A DNA stretch of 64,000 bases, from assembly GCA_023213195.1 (NCBI GenBank), contig CP096135.1, forward strand, positions 1,506,616 to 1,570,615. Direction: 5' to 3'. The notes under the pieces are model-generated. The model saw nothing but the letters and a program-made list of their open reading frames with translations, was not told where the DNA came from and did not search any database. The translations under genes and the position numbers were made by a program. Below, one piece after another: positions 13,501 through 24,120 of this stretch (position 1 is the first letter of the stretch; each line of letters opens with the position of its first letter). Source of the DNA: Sphingobacteriales bacterium JAD_PAG50586_3 (GTDB lineage Bacteria > Bacteroidota > Bacteroidia > CAMBQF01).

Positions 13501-13969
13501 TACCCCAGGTTATAGTTATACATGGTCACCAGCAGATTATTTAGATAATGCGTTTGGTGCTAACCCCAATTTTAATGGTATAATAGGTAGCCAGTATGTA
13601 TTAGAGGTATCAGATGCTAATGGTTGTTTAGATAAGGATACGGTACAAGTAACAGTAAACCCCGGGGTACTATTAAACGGCGGGGGTAGTAAAACAGTAT
13701 GTGCGGGAAGTGGTGTAGTGATAGGTAATGATATAGCAATACTAAGCGGTATTGGGCCTTATACATATAGCTGGAGCCCGAACACCCATCTGGATGATGA
13801 TACCATAGCAACACCTTTAAGTACGCCTGTTACATCTACAACCTATACAGTAGAAATAACAGATGCCAATGGTTGCCAGACAACAAAGGATGTTAATGTT
13901 ACGGTTGCTCCATTAGTTAATGCACCACGCAAAAAAGTGAATGTACAATCTGAAATTGTAATTGATTAA
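7591..13969 (+). CDS. Giant beta-strand repeat surface protein, copy 1 (two frameshifts)
   Basis: Three frames join into about 2,126 aa if one base is restored near 9321-9329 (WTGNTYND continues in the next frame) and one T at 11291 (GGLSINRLFLHG). The signal peptide ends in LSAQ (about residue 20); the N-terminal TWTGSSSTDWNTAGNWSPSG motif is common in Bacteroidota/Planctomycetes adhesin-like proteins. Residues about 130-1700 are parallel-beta-helix-like repeats built on ITNSTFNKKL, WTGNTYNDTLDYR and STNKFTLAANKRI, including tandem 142-residue units almost identical in DNA. The C-terminal 420 residues have a WxLSRSGSS-type domain and SprB/PKD-like repeats (FCAGNAVTLTATAG, WSTTATTQAI, VANAGTDTTFC). 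It ends APRKKVNVQSEIVID with no recognisable T9SS C-terminal sorting domain. Its last 1,263 bp are about 99% identical to copy 2. Likely a surface filament or adhesin. Confidence 0.75.
8000..9300 (+). repeat. 426-bp tandem coding repeats (about three units)
   Basis: Three consecutive units with a period of 426 bp (142 codons, in frame). The segment reading AANKRIKIGSSGWSS recurs at this spacing, and the units around 8421-8846 and 8847-9272 differ at only a handful of bases. The near-identity indicates recent duplication or homogenisation, and an in-frame period means copy-number change would not break the gene. Confidence 0.85.
12674..13936 (+). repeat. 1,263-bp near-identical duplication, copy 1 (partner 17857-19119)
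   Basis: Aligned without gaps to 17857-19119 at a constant offset of 5,183 bp. I found about ten substitutions over the block (for example a GCC/GCT change near 12733 and CCC/AAT near 13788). It encodes the shared C-terminal region of the two giant repeat proteins. Sequence upstream of the block diverges quickly, which fits gene conversion. Confidence 0.9.
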
Positions 13970-14009
13970 TAGTGTAACAAAAACTTAAAAACATATATTT
14001 TATTACATT

Positions 14010-14052
14010 AAAGTGTAATAGATTTTAGAAAATATTTCTTTGGTTACACTTT
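14010..14052 (+). promoter_or_regulatory. Inverted repeat, candidate operator of the 14137 operon
   Basis: AAAGTGTAA (14010-14018) and TTACACTTT (14044-14052) form 9-bp inverted arms with a 25-bp spacer. The inner 8-bp cores span 43 bp, exactly as in the element before 7108, and end 84 bp before the ATG at 14137. A further TTACA half-site at 14003-14007 makes a small overlapping palindrome with the left arm. The 167-bp gap 13970-14136 that contains it holds no gene. Confidence 0.55.
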
Positions 14053-14136
14053 GATAAAAAATAATTGTTAAAATATTGAAAAACATTTTGATTTTAATTT
14101 TCAAGTATTCATTTTAGCAGAGCCAATCAACCAGAA

Positions 14137-17100
14137 ATGAAAAAATTACTGCTACTTGCCGGCATATTTTTATCTCTTTCGCTAAACTCACAAACCAGCC
14201 GTACGTGGACCGGTTCTTCTTCTACAGACTGGAATACTGCAGGTAATTGGAGTCCTTCGGGCGTGCCATCTACAGCTGATCATATTGTGCTAAATACCGC
14301 AAGTGGGAACCAACCCGTACTAGATGCGAACCGTAACATTACTAACATTACTGTAAGTGCAGGCACCATAGATGTTAATGGTTATACTTTAACTGTTACT
14401 GGTTCAACTAATTTAACAGGTGGAAATATTATTAATGGTGTTTTAACCTTTAATAATACTACTACTAATATTAGTGGAATGACAATTGGTGCGACAGTTA
14501 ATATAACAGCAACGGGCGCCACAATTACTAATAGTACTTTTAATAAAAAGTTATTTGTTACCCAAACATCAGGTGCGGGTAGTTATACCTGGACAGGCAA
14601 TACCTATAACGATACATTAGATTACCGTTACACCGGTAGCGCTACAAGTGCTGGCATCAGTTTTTTAAATAGCACGGCAAATGGAGATGTATATATAAGC
14701 ACGGCAAACACATACACTCTAATTTTTGGCTCTGGTGCTACATCTACTAATAAGTTTACTTTAGCCGCTAATAAGCGTATTAAAATTGGCTCCTCTGGTT
14801 GGTCATCAGGTGCTAACATAAACTTATATAATGTAGAATTTAACGACGCTAACCCTTTTACCTTAAACTACAGCGGGGGGCTTAATATAGGTAATTCAGC
14901 ATTTGCTACTTCTTATGGCCCGGCTTTTAATATAACGGCAGCCTCAGCTACTATTACCAATGCAACATTTAACAAAAAGCTATTAGTTTCCCAATCCTAT
15001 ACAGGTCCTGTTACATGGACAGGTAATACCTTTAACGATACGCTGGATTACCGATATACTGGTGCAGGAAGTGGCCACAATATTTCCTTTTTAAACAGCA
15101 CAGCAAACGAAGATGTATATATAAGCACGGCTAACACATACAATCTAGTTTTTGGCTCTGGTGCTACCTCTACTAATAAGTTTACTTTAGCCGCTAATAA
15201 GCGTATTAAAATTGGCTCCTCTGGTTGGTCATCAGGTGCTAACATAAACTTATATAATGTAGAATTTAACGACGCTAACCCTTTTACCTTAAACTACAGC
15301 GGGGGCTTAATATAGGTAATTCAGCATTTGCTACTTCTTATGGCCCGGCTTTTAATATAACGGCAGCCTCAGCTACTATTACCAATGCAACATTTAACAA
15401 AAAGCTATTAGTTTCCCAATCCTATACAGGTCCTGTTACATGGACTGGTAATACCTTTAACGATACGTTGGATTATCGTTATACCGGAGGAACAAGCGGC
15501 AGTAGTATTTCCTTTTTAAACAGCACAGCAAACGAAGATGTATATATAAGCACGGCTAACACATACACTCTAATTTTTGGTTCTTATGCAACTTCTACTA
15601 ATAAGTTTACTTTAGCAAGCAATAAGCGGATAAAAATAGGCCCTTCAGGCTGGTCTGGTAGCGGAAGTATACAATTATATAATGTAGAAATTAATGGTAG
15701 TAGCCCATTTACATTATCTATAAACAGTTCAAGTTCTGTAAATATCGGAAACCCCAATTTTGCAATAGCTTATAGTAATCCTTTTGATATAACAAGTGGC
15801 TATTTTAATTTGTCAAAGGGCACTTTTAATGATAAATTTACTGTTACAAAAACAGGTACAGGAGTTAATAATATTTATGGGGGTAATACATTTAACGACA
15901 CCTTAGATATTCGTTTAGGTGCAGGCAATATTACTATGCATCTTAATGCTAATGATGCCTATAATGAGGATATATATGTTAGCAATACTGGTACAGGTGT
16001 GTTGTATTTTGGTAATGGAGGCAACGGTTGTACACTGGCTAGTGGCAAAAGAATATTAATCGGCTCATCAGGTTTTAATAGTGGCACATTATCGTTACAA
16101 AAATTTACTCAAACCAGCACAACAGCACAATCAATTACACTTGGCGGTACAACTACAAGTTTTTTTATAGGTAACAGCAGTACATTTAATGGCACTCTTA
16201 CCATTCAAGCACCTAATATTGATATTGGAAATTCAACGTTTAATAAAAAAGTTACACTTACTAAAACAGGTAGTGTGACAAACTACTCTTATGGAGGTAA
16301 TACATACAATGATACTTTAGACATAAGGTTGCAGGCAGGCTCATTATTTATTAATTATTATGGCAATGATGTTGCAAATGGAGATTTATATGTTAGCAAT
16401 ACAGGTTCAGGATCAATTACTCTTGGCTCAAGCCCTACATTTACTTTAGCAACAGGTAAAAAAATATACATAGGTAGTGCTGGTTTTGCATCAGGTACTT
16501 TAGCTTTTGGCCGTTTTATACAATCAGGTACTACAGACCAGTCTATAACACTTACAAGTTCAGCTGCCATTTCTTTTGGGGCGTGCACTTTTAATGGCAG
16601 GGTAACTGCAACAACACCTAGTGTATTTATTAGTGGTGCTACTTTCAATAAAAAGTTTACCCTTATAAAAAACGGGGCAACAAATCTAGAACTTACAGGT
16701 GGTAATACATTTAATGATACAGTGGATTACCAATTGCAAAATGGTAACATATTATTTGCAACCAGTTATAACGATACATATAATGGAGATTTAATTGTAA
16801 GTAATACTGGTTCAGGGACTATGACATTTGGCTTTCATGGCTCTAGCACATTAGCATCGGGTAAAAAAATAGAAATTGGAAGCGCAGGCTTTGCAAATGG
16901 TGGGCTTACTTTAAATAGGTTTGTACAAAATGGCACAGCAGACCAAATTATTACTTTAACAGGCACCGCAGGGTTAGTTATTGGGGGGCATCAACATTTA
17001 ATGGACGTACATTTTTAACGGCACAAGGTATCACTATAGGTGGTGGTACTTTTAATAAAAAATGTTCAATAACCAAAACGGGTACATCCTATCAGCAATG

Positions 17101-19152
17101 GGGTGGCAATACGTTTAATGATACCACAGAGTTTAATATTCAGGGTGCCGGCATTATACTTACGGCAACTAGCTCTCCTGATGTTTACAATGGTGATATA
17201 ATTTTAAACAGTACCGCTGCCGGAACTTTAACTTTTGGCTACTTTGCTAATTCTACTTTAGCATCGGGTAAACGTATTTATGTTGGTAGTGGAGGCTTTA
17301 GTGCAGGTACAATATCTTTAACAAGGTTTACACAAACGGGCAGTACCGCTCAAAATATAACTTTTACCGGCGGAATTTTTTCAATTAGTACTAATTCAGT
17401 ATTTAATGGTGATCTCACAATATCAGGTCCTAGTATTGGATTGAGCAGCTCAACTTTTAATGGGGTTGTTACCGTAACTAAAACGGGCAGTACTGAGAAC
17501 CAATGGGGGGCAATACATTTAATAGTAATGTTGATGTTACCAATAACAGTACAGGTAACCTATATGCATCTTATGCTGCTAGTGGCAGCGATAATTATAA
17601 TGCTAATGCTACTTTTACCAAATCAAGTAGCGGTGGTATGTTTTTAGCAGGCTATAATGCTACTGTATATTTTAAAGGAGATGTCACATTAAATAATATT
17701 TCAACAGCGCAGCAATCGGGCAGCTCAGTAGTAGTTTTTACAGGCACAGCAGGACAAACACTAACTCAGAGTAGCGGTTTAATGGGTTTTAACAGAATAA
17801 CCGTTAACAAAGCCAGCAATAATTTAACCTTAGGAGCACCATTAACAATTGGAACGGCCTTAACATTAACCAGCGGTAAGATAATAAGCACGTCCACCAA
17901 CCTATTAACCTTTGCTGATAATGCAACAGTAAGCGGAGCAAGCAATAGCAGTTATGTAGAGGGCCCTGTAGCTAAGACAGGGAATGATATTTTTACCTTT
18001 CCTATTGGCAAGTCTGGCACTTATCGTCCACTAGGAATAAGTGCCCCTGCCAGCACAGCAACAATATTCACCGCAGATTACATACCATCTGTACAAACAG
18101 CAGGCTCAAGCGCTGATACCAGTGTAACCAACCTAAGTACTTGTGAACATTGGCTTTTAAGCCGCAGCGGCAGTAGCAGTAATGTAAATGTAACCCTAAG
18201 CTGGAACAGTACTACCTGCAACCGTGCTTCGGCATTAAACATGCGCGTATCGGGCTGGAGCGGTAGTAGCTGGACTAACCATGGTAACGGTGCAAGAACA
18301 GGCAATAGCACAGCAGGTACGGTAACATCATCAACCAACCCAAGCGCGTACAACGTATTTGCCTTAAGCAATAAAACCTGCACAGCCACAGCAGCAATTA
18401 CCCCATCGGGAGCAACAACATTTTGTGCAGGTAACGCTGTAACACTAACGGCCACAGCAGGTGCTATAAATTACTTGTGGAGCACCACAGCTATCACGCA
18501 AGCAATAAATGCCACAACATCGGCAACGTATACAATAAACTTAACAGATACAAGTGGGTGTAATGGTATTGCTAACCAAGTAGTAACTGTACATGCCAAC
18601 CCAGTTGCCAATGCAGGCACAGATACAACCTTTTGTAGCTTTAATACAGTAAACCTGGGTGGCAGCCCATCAGCCAGCAGTGGTACCCCAGGTTATAGTT
18701 ATACATGGTCACCAGCAGATTATTTAGATAATGCGTTTGGTGCTAACCCCAATTTTAATGGTATAATAGGTAGCCAGTATGTATTAGAGGTATCAGATGC
18801 TAATGGTTGTTTAGATAAGGATACGGTACAAGTAACAGTAAACCCCGGGGTACTATTAAACGGCGGGGGTAGTAAAACAGTATGTGCGGGAAGTGGTGTA
18901 GTGATAGGTAATGATATAGCAATACTAAGCGGTATTGGGCCTTATACATATAGCTGGAGCCCGAACACCAATCTGGATGATGATACCATAGCAACACCTT
19001 TAAGTACGCCTGTTACATCTACAACCTACACAGTAGAAATAACAGATGCCAATGGTTGCCAGACAACAAAGGATGTTAATGTTACGGTTGCTCCATTAGT
19101 TAATGCACCACGCAAAAAAATAACAGCACAACGCAATATTGTAATTGATTAG
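14137..19152 (+). CDS. Giant beta-strand repeat surface protein, copy 2 (three frameshifts)
   Basis: Paralogue of the 7591 gene, about 1,672 aa. Three G runs each lack one base: 15301-15305, 16983-16988 and 17505-17510. The first is proved internally: the tandem copy of the same sequence 420 bp earlier has six G where this one has five. The signal peptide ends in LNSQ (about residue 20), followed by the same TWTGSSSTDWN N-terminus, then beta-helix-like repeats with STFNKK, GGNTFNDTLDIR and GSAGFASGTL motifs, then the almost identical C-terminal SprB/PKD-like region ending in APRKKITAQRNIVID. No T9SS sorting domain is visible. It is the first gene of a closely packed run that continues through the RHS genes, with only 4 bp before the next start. 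Probably a surface-exposed structural protein or adhesin. Confidence 0.75.
14500..15460 (+). repeat. 420-bp tandem coding repeats (two units)
   Basis: Two in-frame 140-codon units. The stretch reading TSTNKFTLAANKRIKIGSSG recurs at exactly 420 bp (about 14746 and 15166), while the flanking stretch beginning GGCCCGGCTTT recurs at 419 bp because of the one-base G deletion at 15301-15305. Confidence 0.85.
17857..19119 (+). repeat. 1,263-bp near-identical duplication, copy 2 (partner 12674-13936)
   Basis: Second copy of the shared C-terminal block; about ten substitutions and no gaps compared with 12674-13936. Both copies end at the same poly-A run just before the divergent last 12 or so codons. 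Confidence 0.9.
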
Positions 19153-19156
19153 TAAA

Positions 19157-21832
19157 ATGGTAAAAAGGTTTTATATTTTAATGATGTTAGTTATTTGTTT
19201 GCCTATGGCATTACTGCTTATGGCCAAATAACTATTTCATCGTTATTTAATAAAACAACCAATGCCACATTAAATGATTTGTGGGCTATAAACCTAAAGA
19301 CTAATGGAACGATAGAGAATAAATTTTTGAAATTCAAAATAGTCCTTACCGATAGCAAATCAGGTACTGTGGTTTGGAATTCAGAAGGGCCTGTATTTGC
19401 TATTGATAAACCAGATGAAAACTACAGCTACAGTTCATTCACAGGAATAAAATCATCTTTCACCGCAGATACATTCAAAATTGGTTACGAAACAGCCAAG
19501 ATGATACCTAATGGCAATTACAATGTGTGCATTAATTTAATTGATAATGAGTTTGATTTTGTAATAGCCACAGTATGTGCATCATTCACCATTCTTAATA
19601 TTGATAGAACTTCAAAAAAGACAATTTTTGACAAATGGGGAATTGCATTAGATGGGAATGTACAAATAATGACATTTAATTCATGGGGTAGCCCTAACAG
19701 GCCAGAGTATCCGCATAATTATGTACAAGTTTATGGTACACCTTCTGTATCATTATTTAATATACCCATTCAGTTAAATGTATTACTCAACTTTCCAGAT
19801 TACGATTTTAGCCCTTCAAGTTCTCGCATTTCAGTGAATTTTGATAGCGAAGAATACAAAAATAAAATAAGGAAAAAAGCCGAAGACTATATAGGCAAAA
19901 ACTATGATATTAAACAGATTTTACCTCCTGGCAAACAGGCTTTGGTAGATGATATGAATAAAATAGAAAAGATTATTACTAATAAGGATTTGCTAGCCGA
20001 TATTGATAAATATTCAAAGTTTGAAAATATTGAGAAGAAACTAAAAGATACTTTAAAAACTACACTGGATATTTATAGAGCCAACCTTAATAAATTGGTA
20101 CAAGACAGCGTAAAGAAAACTGAAGACCTTATTAAAGCGCATCCTGATGATTTTGTTGATGTTGTTAGGGATACTATTGCTGATAAATTATACTCATTAA
20201 AAAAGAGCAAGCTTAACGATACTCTTTCTGCATTGCAAACTAAGGTAGATTCAGTTCAAAATTTTATAAATAAAAAGAGGGCAGAAATTGAATCGCTGAA
20301 AAAAAGAAAGAATATTTTGATAAAATGAAGAAAAAGTATGACGATATAAAAGGCACACTAAAGAGTATAAAAGGTGTAGATGAGAGTAAACTGGATGTTT
20401 TAAAAAATTCGACCAATATTCTTAATAATAGAGAGGCTTACGATAAGTTTTTGAAAGATGAAAATATCCTAAATACGAAGGATAAAATACTTTCATCGGT
20501 ACGCACTTTAAATGTTGGAAAATCAGTAACAAATGTATCTGAATATACACTTTGCAATGTGCCAATAAATGGTATAACAACAGAGATTGATCCGGCAAAG
20601 GTATATATGCTGTTTTCTACCGGTAACGTAGATAACCCTATAGGTTTTAATACGGGAGCACAATCGGGCAGAAGAGTTACAACAACAGGTTTTGGCTATG
20701 GAAAAAAGAAAATGCCCATTTGTATGTTTACTATTTAGAGGGCAAAGACAATAGTGCCGATAGTATTAACGGATTAAACGTTAATACCCTTGCAGGTGGA
20801 AATAAAGTGGTTTCTTTCTCGGGAAAATACTCTACAAAAAAAGACTACTTATTAGCTGAGTTTGATATTGCCGGTTCTCAATACACATCAAGCCCCGGTA
20901 GCCAAGCTATTGCAATTGCCGGGGAAGATAATAATGGCTCTGGCGGATGGGTACAAAATATATTTACGCAAAGAAGCCCAAATATTAACACAACGGTTGG
21001 TTATGCGGGCAAAATAAAACTAAGCTCTATGCTATTTAAGCGTAATACTATTATTGCTGCAACTTACAAAAGAGTAAACAGCAGTTTTAGAACCTTTGGC
21101 AATCCATTTTTGGTGCGCGATATATCGGGTGTAGACTTAAACATTACACAAAATATATTTAAGAAAAGGCTTAAGGCAACAGCTATTGTAAAATATAATG
21201 TTACAGGCTTAAAAGACTCTAAAAATTTAACCCGTTATACATTGCAGGGCGGTTTTAATATTGTAGCTAATTTTCCACGCTACCCAATGCTACGCTTATC
21301 ATATATCCCCAATTTTCAACAGTTAGATACTATACAAATACAGGTTAATACATTCAACTTTAACACGGTTTATAATTTTAGAACGGGCAAAGTAAAGCAT
21401 ACACTAACAGCTAATTGGTTAATGCAAGATGCGCAAAGCCAGTTTGTAAAAGGTAATTTTAACGTAAACTCAATTACTGTTGCAAACACAATTCAGTTTA
21501 AAAACAATGTAAGTGCGGGCGCATCATACAACCATTGCATTACTAATTCTGACTTTACAGGTAGTGTTGAAATAAAAACTTTTGAAGCAAATGGTGGCGC
21601 TATATTTTTTAAACGTTTGGTTACAAAAGCTGGCCTTAACTACAACCTTGCTGTAACACAAAACAAACTTGGCGGATTTGCCGAAGCATCTATTAATATA
21701 GGTAAAAACCTTGCCTTTAAAGTAAGGGCCGACAGAAATGTTTTTACAAATTATGCTACAGATAATACATTGATAGTTAAGCCATCTTTTAATGAGTGGT
21801 TATTAAGAACAACCTTAAATATTTTATGGTAA
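19157..21832 (+). CDS. Putative outer-membrane beta-barrel protein with coiled coil (three frameshifts)
   Basis: About 892 aa after restoring a T near 19194-19196 (signal peptide then ends in TAYGQ), an A in the run 20299-20305 and an A in 20702-20707. Residues about 28-150 form a domain, with a NxLNDLWAINL signature, that recurs in the next gene. Residues about 230-470 are strongly charged and heptad-like (KKAEDYIG, then a long K/E/L/D-rich stretch), predicting a coiled coil. The last 350 residues alternate aromatic and polar residues in beta-strand style and end in LRTTLNILW, an aromatic C-terminus typical of barrel-assembly signals. The ATG at 19157 lies 4 bp after the previous gene. I infer an envelope component that secretes or anchors products of this operon; no named family is recognised. 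Confidence 0.6.
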
Positions 21833-22975
21833 TGAAAAGTATAAAATTACTGTTAATATGCTGTTTTCTATTTAGTGTAAAGCCTTTGCTATGCCAGTAT
21901 AGTATTACAGCTATAGAGCCTGCCGGTATCTTTAATTTTAGCGATTTGTGGTCATTTAGCATCGTAAAAACCACTAGCGATAACACATTGGAGTATTTGG
22001 TTAAAATGGATATTTCTAAACAGGGAGAAGGCATGGTAATATCGGCTAATAGCACAAGATTTACACTTGATGCTCCAATAGTAAATATAAACCAGGGTAA
22101 CCGCAGCAAGCTAGAGCCTTTAAGCATGAATTACTCTGGCGGGTTTAGCTACTCTACCATATTAGCTAATAATAGCAGGTTGCCAGAGGGTACCTATATT
22201 ATCCACTTAACATTACTGGAATGCGATGGGCCTATTAAACAGGTTGTAGCTGCCGAAACAGACTACACGCTAGTTATAGATCCTATGGCAGTTATTTTTC
22301 AAACTAGCCCAATGGATGCTGATACACTTTGCGAAGAAGTACCCATGTACTCTTGGGTATATTCTAACCCATTATTAGTAGACAACACTATTACATATAA
22401 GCTGATAATGGTGGAGTTGGCTGATGGGCAAAATCAATACGATGGCATTATGTATAACCCTCCCTATTTTGTAGAAGAAAATTTTAGTTCAACGTTTTTA
22501 CAGTACCCTGTTTCGGCAAGGGGTTTAATACCGGGAAAAATTATGCCTATAGCAGGTAATAGCCAACAGCAATAATAAGCCTGTTGCTTATAGCGAGGTG
22601 TGGTCTTTTACCTCATGCTTTCAACAACATAAAACTGAAGAAAAACCTCTGTTTGGCCTTGCTTTTATAGATTTGAAAGCACATGTTGATGGAGGGGTTT
22701 TAATTACCGACAATTTTTTGCGCTTTAAGTATACCGGTAAAAATGGTAATGGTAAGCTTGCTTTTAAAATTATTGATGATGGCGGCAAAATTGTAGGTAC
22801 AGATAATGATGTAGCCCTTACTGTAAAAAATGGTGATAACAGATACGAAATTGATTTGTGCGGAAAAGATGGTATTACACTAAAGAAAGGTATTTATACC
22901 CTTGTAGTTACCGACCCAAATAATAAAGAATTGTTTCTTGTATTTAATAATAATCCAAAATATACCTGCGACTAG
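21832..22975 (+). CDS. Secreted protein sharing the N-terminal domain of the barrel protein (two frameshifts)
   Basis: About 381 aa. The ATG at 21832 overlaps the previous TAA (TAATG), a coupling arrangement, and gives a signal peptide ending in LLCQ; an ATG two codons earlier is possible. Two single-base losses close together (22536-22540 A run and about 22555) break the frame; restoring both gives PGKNYAYSRVIANSNNKP and joins the C-terminal 125 codons. The N-terminal domain has the same DLWSFSI signature as the upstream gene. The middle resembles a fibronectin-type fold (MYSWVYSNPLL, YSEVWSF), and the C-terminus is beta-rich, ending NNPKYTCD. Probably a periplasmic or surface partner of the barrel protein. 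Function unknown. Confidence 0.6.
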
Positions 22976-22989
22976 AAGATTCAATATAT

Positions 22990-23499
22990 ATGAAGAACAC
23001 AATACTGCTAATTATTACAATTTTATTATTTGTTGGATATGCTACCTACCAACATTTAGACAAGCCCAAAACTGCTTATGTTGAATTGCAGAAGGTATTT
23101 GACGGGTTTGAAATGACTAAGGAAATGTCTGTAGATATTGAAAAAGTTCAAAAAGTCAGGGAGATGCAGCTAGATACAATAGGTGTTAGGATAGAAATGT
23201 TTAAACGCATGTTAAACACACAATACAATCCTGCGCTTGTGGATAGTATTAAAAGAAAAGAGTATGAATACTATTTGAAAAAGCAAAGCTATGATGATGA
23301 TATGGCCACGTTAACAACAACATATAATGATAAGATATGGAAACAGTTAAATCAATATATAAGTGATTATGGCAGGGAAAATAAATTTGACTACCTGCAT
23401 GGGGCAGCCGGCAATGGCAGCATAATGTATGCAGACAGTTCCCATAATGTTACTAATGAAGTTATTGCTTACGTTAATGATAAGTATAGTGGCAAATAA
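22990..23499 (+). CDS. OmpH/Skp-family periplasmic chaperone
   Basis: 169 aa, intact. One N-terminal hydrophobic segment (about residues 4-20) as signal anchor or signal peptide, then the OmpH/Skp pattern: AYVELQKVFDGFEMTKEM at the first strand and helix, a long charged helical arm (residues about 50-115), then YNDKIWKQLNQYISDYGREN and FDYLHGAAGNGSIMYADSS, and the closing ITNEVIAYVN-type helix. Skp proteins hold unfolded outer-membrane proteins in the periplasm. Its position inside a run of giant secreted proteins, 14 bp after one gene and overlapping the next, suggests a dedicated copy for these products rather than the housekeeping chaperone. Confidence 0.8.
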   Translation: MKNTILLIITILLFVGYATYQHLDKPKTAYVELQKVFDGFEMTKEMSVDIEKVQKVREMQLDTIGVRIEMFKRMLNTQYNPALVDSIKRKEYEYYLKKQSYDDDMATLTTTYNDKIWKQLNQYISDYGRENKFDYLHGAAGNGSIMYADSSHNVTNEVIAYVNDKYSGK

Positions 23500-24118
23500 A
23501 TTTACACAAAGATACAGCACAGCTATATTAGCTATATTAAGCTTACTAATATTAGGTTGCGGGCAAAGTGCGTTGAGCCCGCAAGAATATGTTAGGTGGG
23601 TAGACTCAGATAATAGCGGTCTTGTAAAATATAAAGAACTTAATGGCTTTAAAATCACCTCAAAGCTTATACCGTCAGAGTATATAGCTATTAAAGAAAC
23701 CTATGCCGAGCATAAAGAATTTAATCAGGAGACATATAATAAAAAGTTAAAAGAAGTAAGTGGACAGTATAATATATACATACAGCTAGCGCCATTGAGT
23801 GGTAATAAATCAGCATTAAGAAAAGATTTGGCATCAGCTGATGATTATTATTACAGAGTAGAATATTTTAATTTTTTATCAGAAAGTGATGTACACCTTA
23901 TAGCAGGTAATGACACTTTACAATGTGCTCTTTCAAATTTTGAAAATAATTATGAAATAACGCCATTTAACAATTGGCAACTAGTTTTTGAAAAACCTAC
24001 ACAACCTCTTAAAAGCGATTTAAAGTTTGTATGGGACGACCAAGCACTTGGTTTGGGGAGGATAAGGTTTAACTACAACATAGAAGATATTAATAATATA
24101 CCAACCATCACATTTTAA
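23477..24118 (+). CDS. Predicted lipoprotein, unknown function
   Basis: The ATG at 23477 overlaps the chaperone gene by 23 bp and gives a hydrophobic signal with a lipobox (LLILGCGQ), so lipidation at that Cys is expected; a GTG at 23489 is an alternative start. About 213 aa. The mature part has EYVRWVDSDNSGLVK and a two-beta-layer look (IYIQLAPLSGNKS, WQLVFEKPTQPLKSDLKFVW), with no family I can name. It ends 2 bp before RHS part A, so co-translation and a role in display or stabilisation of the RHS protein are plausible inferences. Confidence 0.7.
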   Translation: MISIVANKFTQRYSTAILAILSLLILGCGQSALSPQEYVRWVDSDNSGLVKYKELNGFKITSKLIPSEYIAIKETYAEHKEFNQETYNKKLKEVSGQYNIYIQLAPLSGNKSALRKDLASADDYYYRVEYFNFLSESDVHLIAGNDTLQCALSNFENNYEITPFNNWQLVFEKPTQPLKSDLKFVWDDQALGLGRIRFNYNIEDINNIPTITF

Positions 24119-24120
24119 AT

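Noticed and set aside
13900..13969. T9SS C-terminal sorting domain on the giant repeat proteins
   Set aside because: The chains end in a short basic and polar tail (APRKK...IVID) after a PKD-like repeat; none of the type A or type B sorting motifs is visible.
15301..17510. Programmed ribosomal frameshifting in the giant repeat gene
   Set aside because: The lesions lie in unrelated homopolymers with no common slippery heptamer or following structure, and a tandem copy at 14875 has the in-frame run length.
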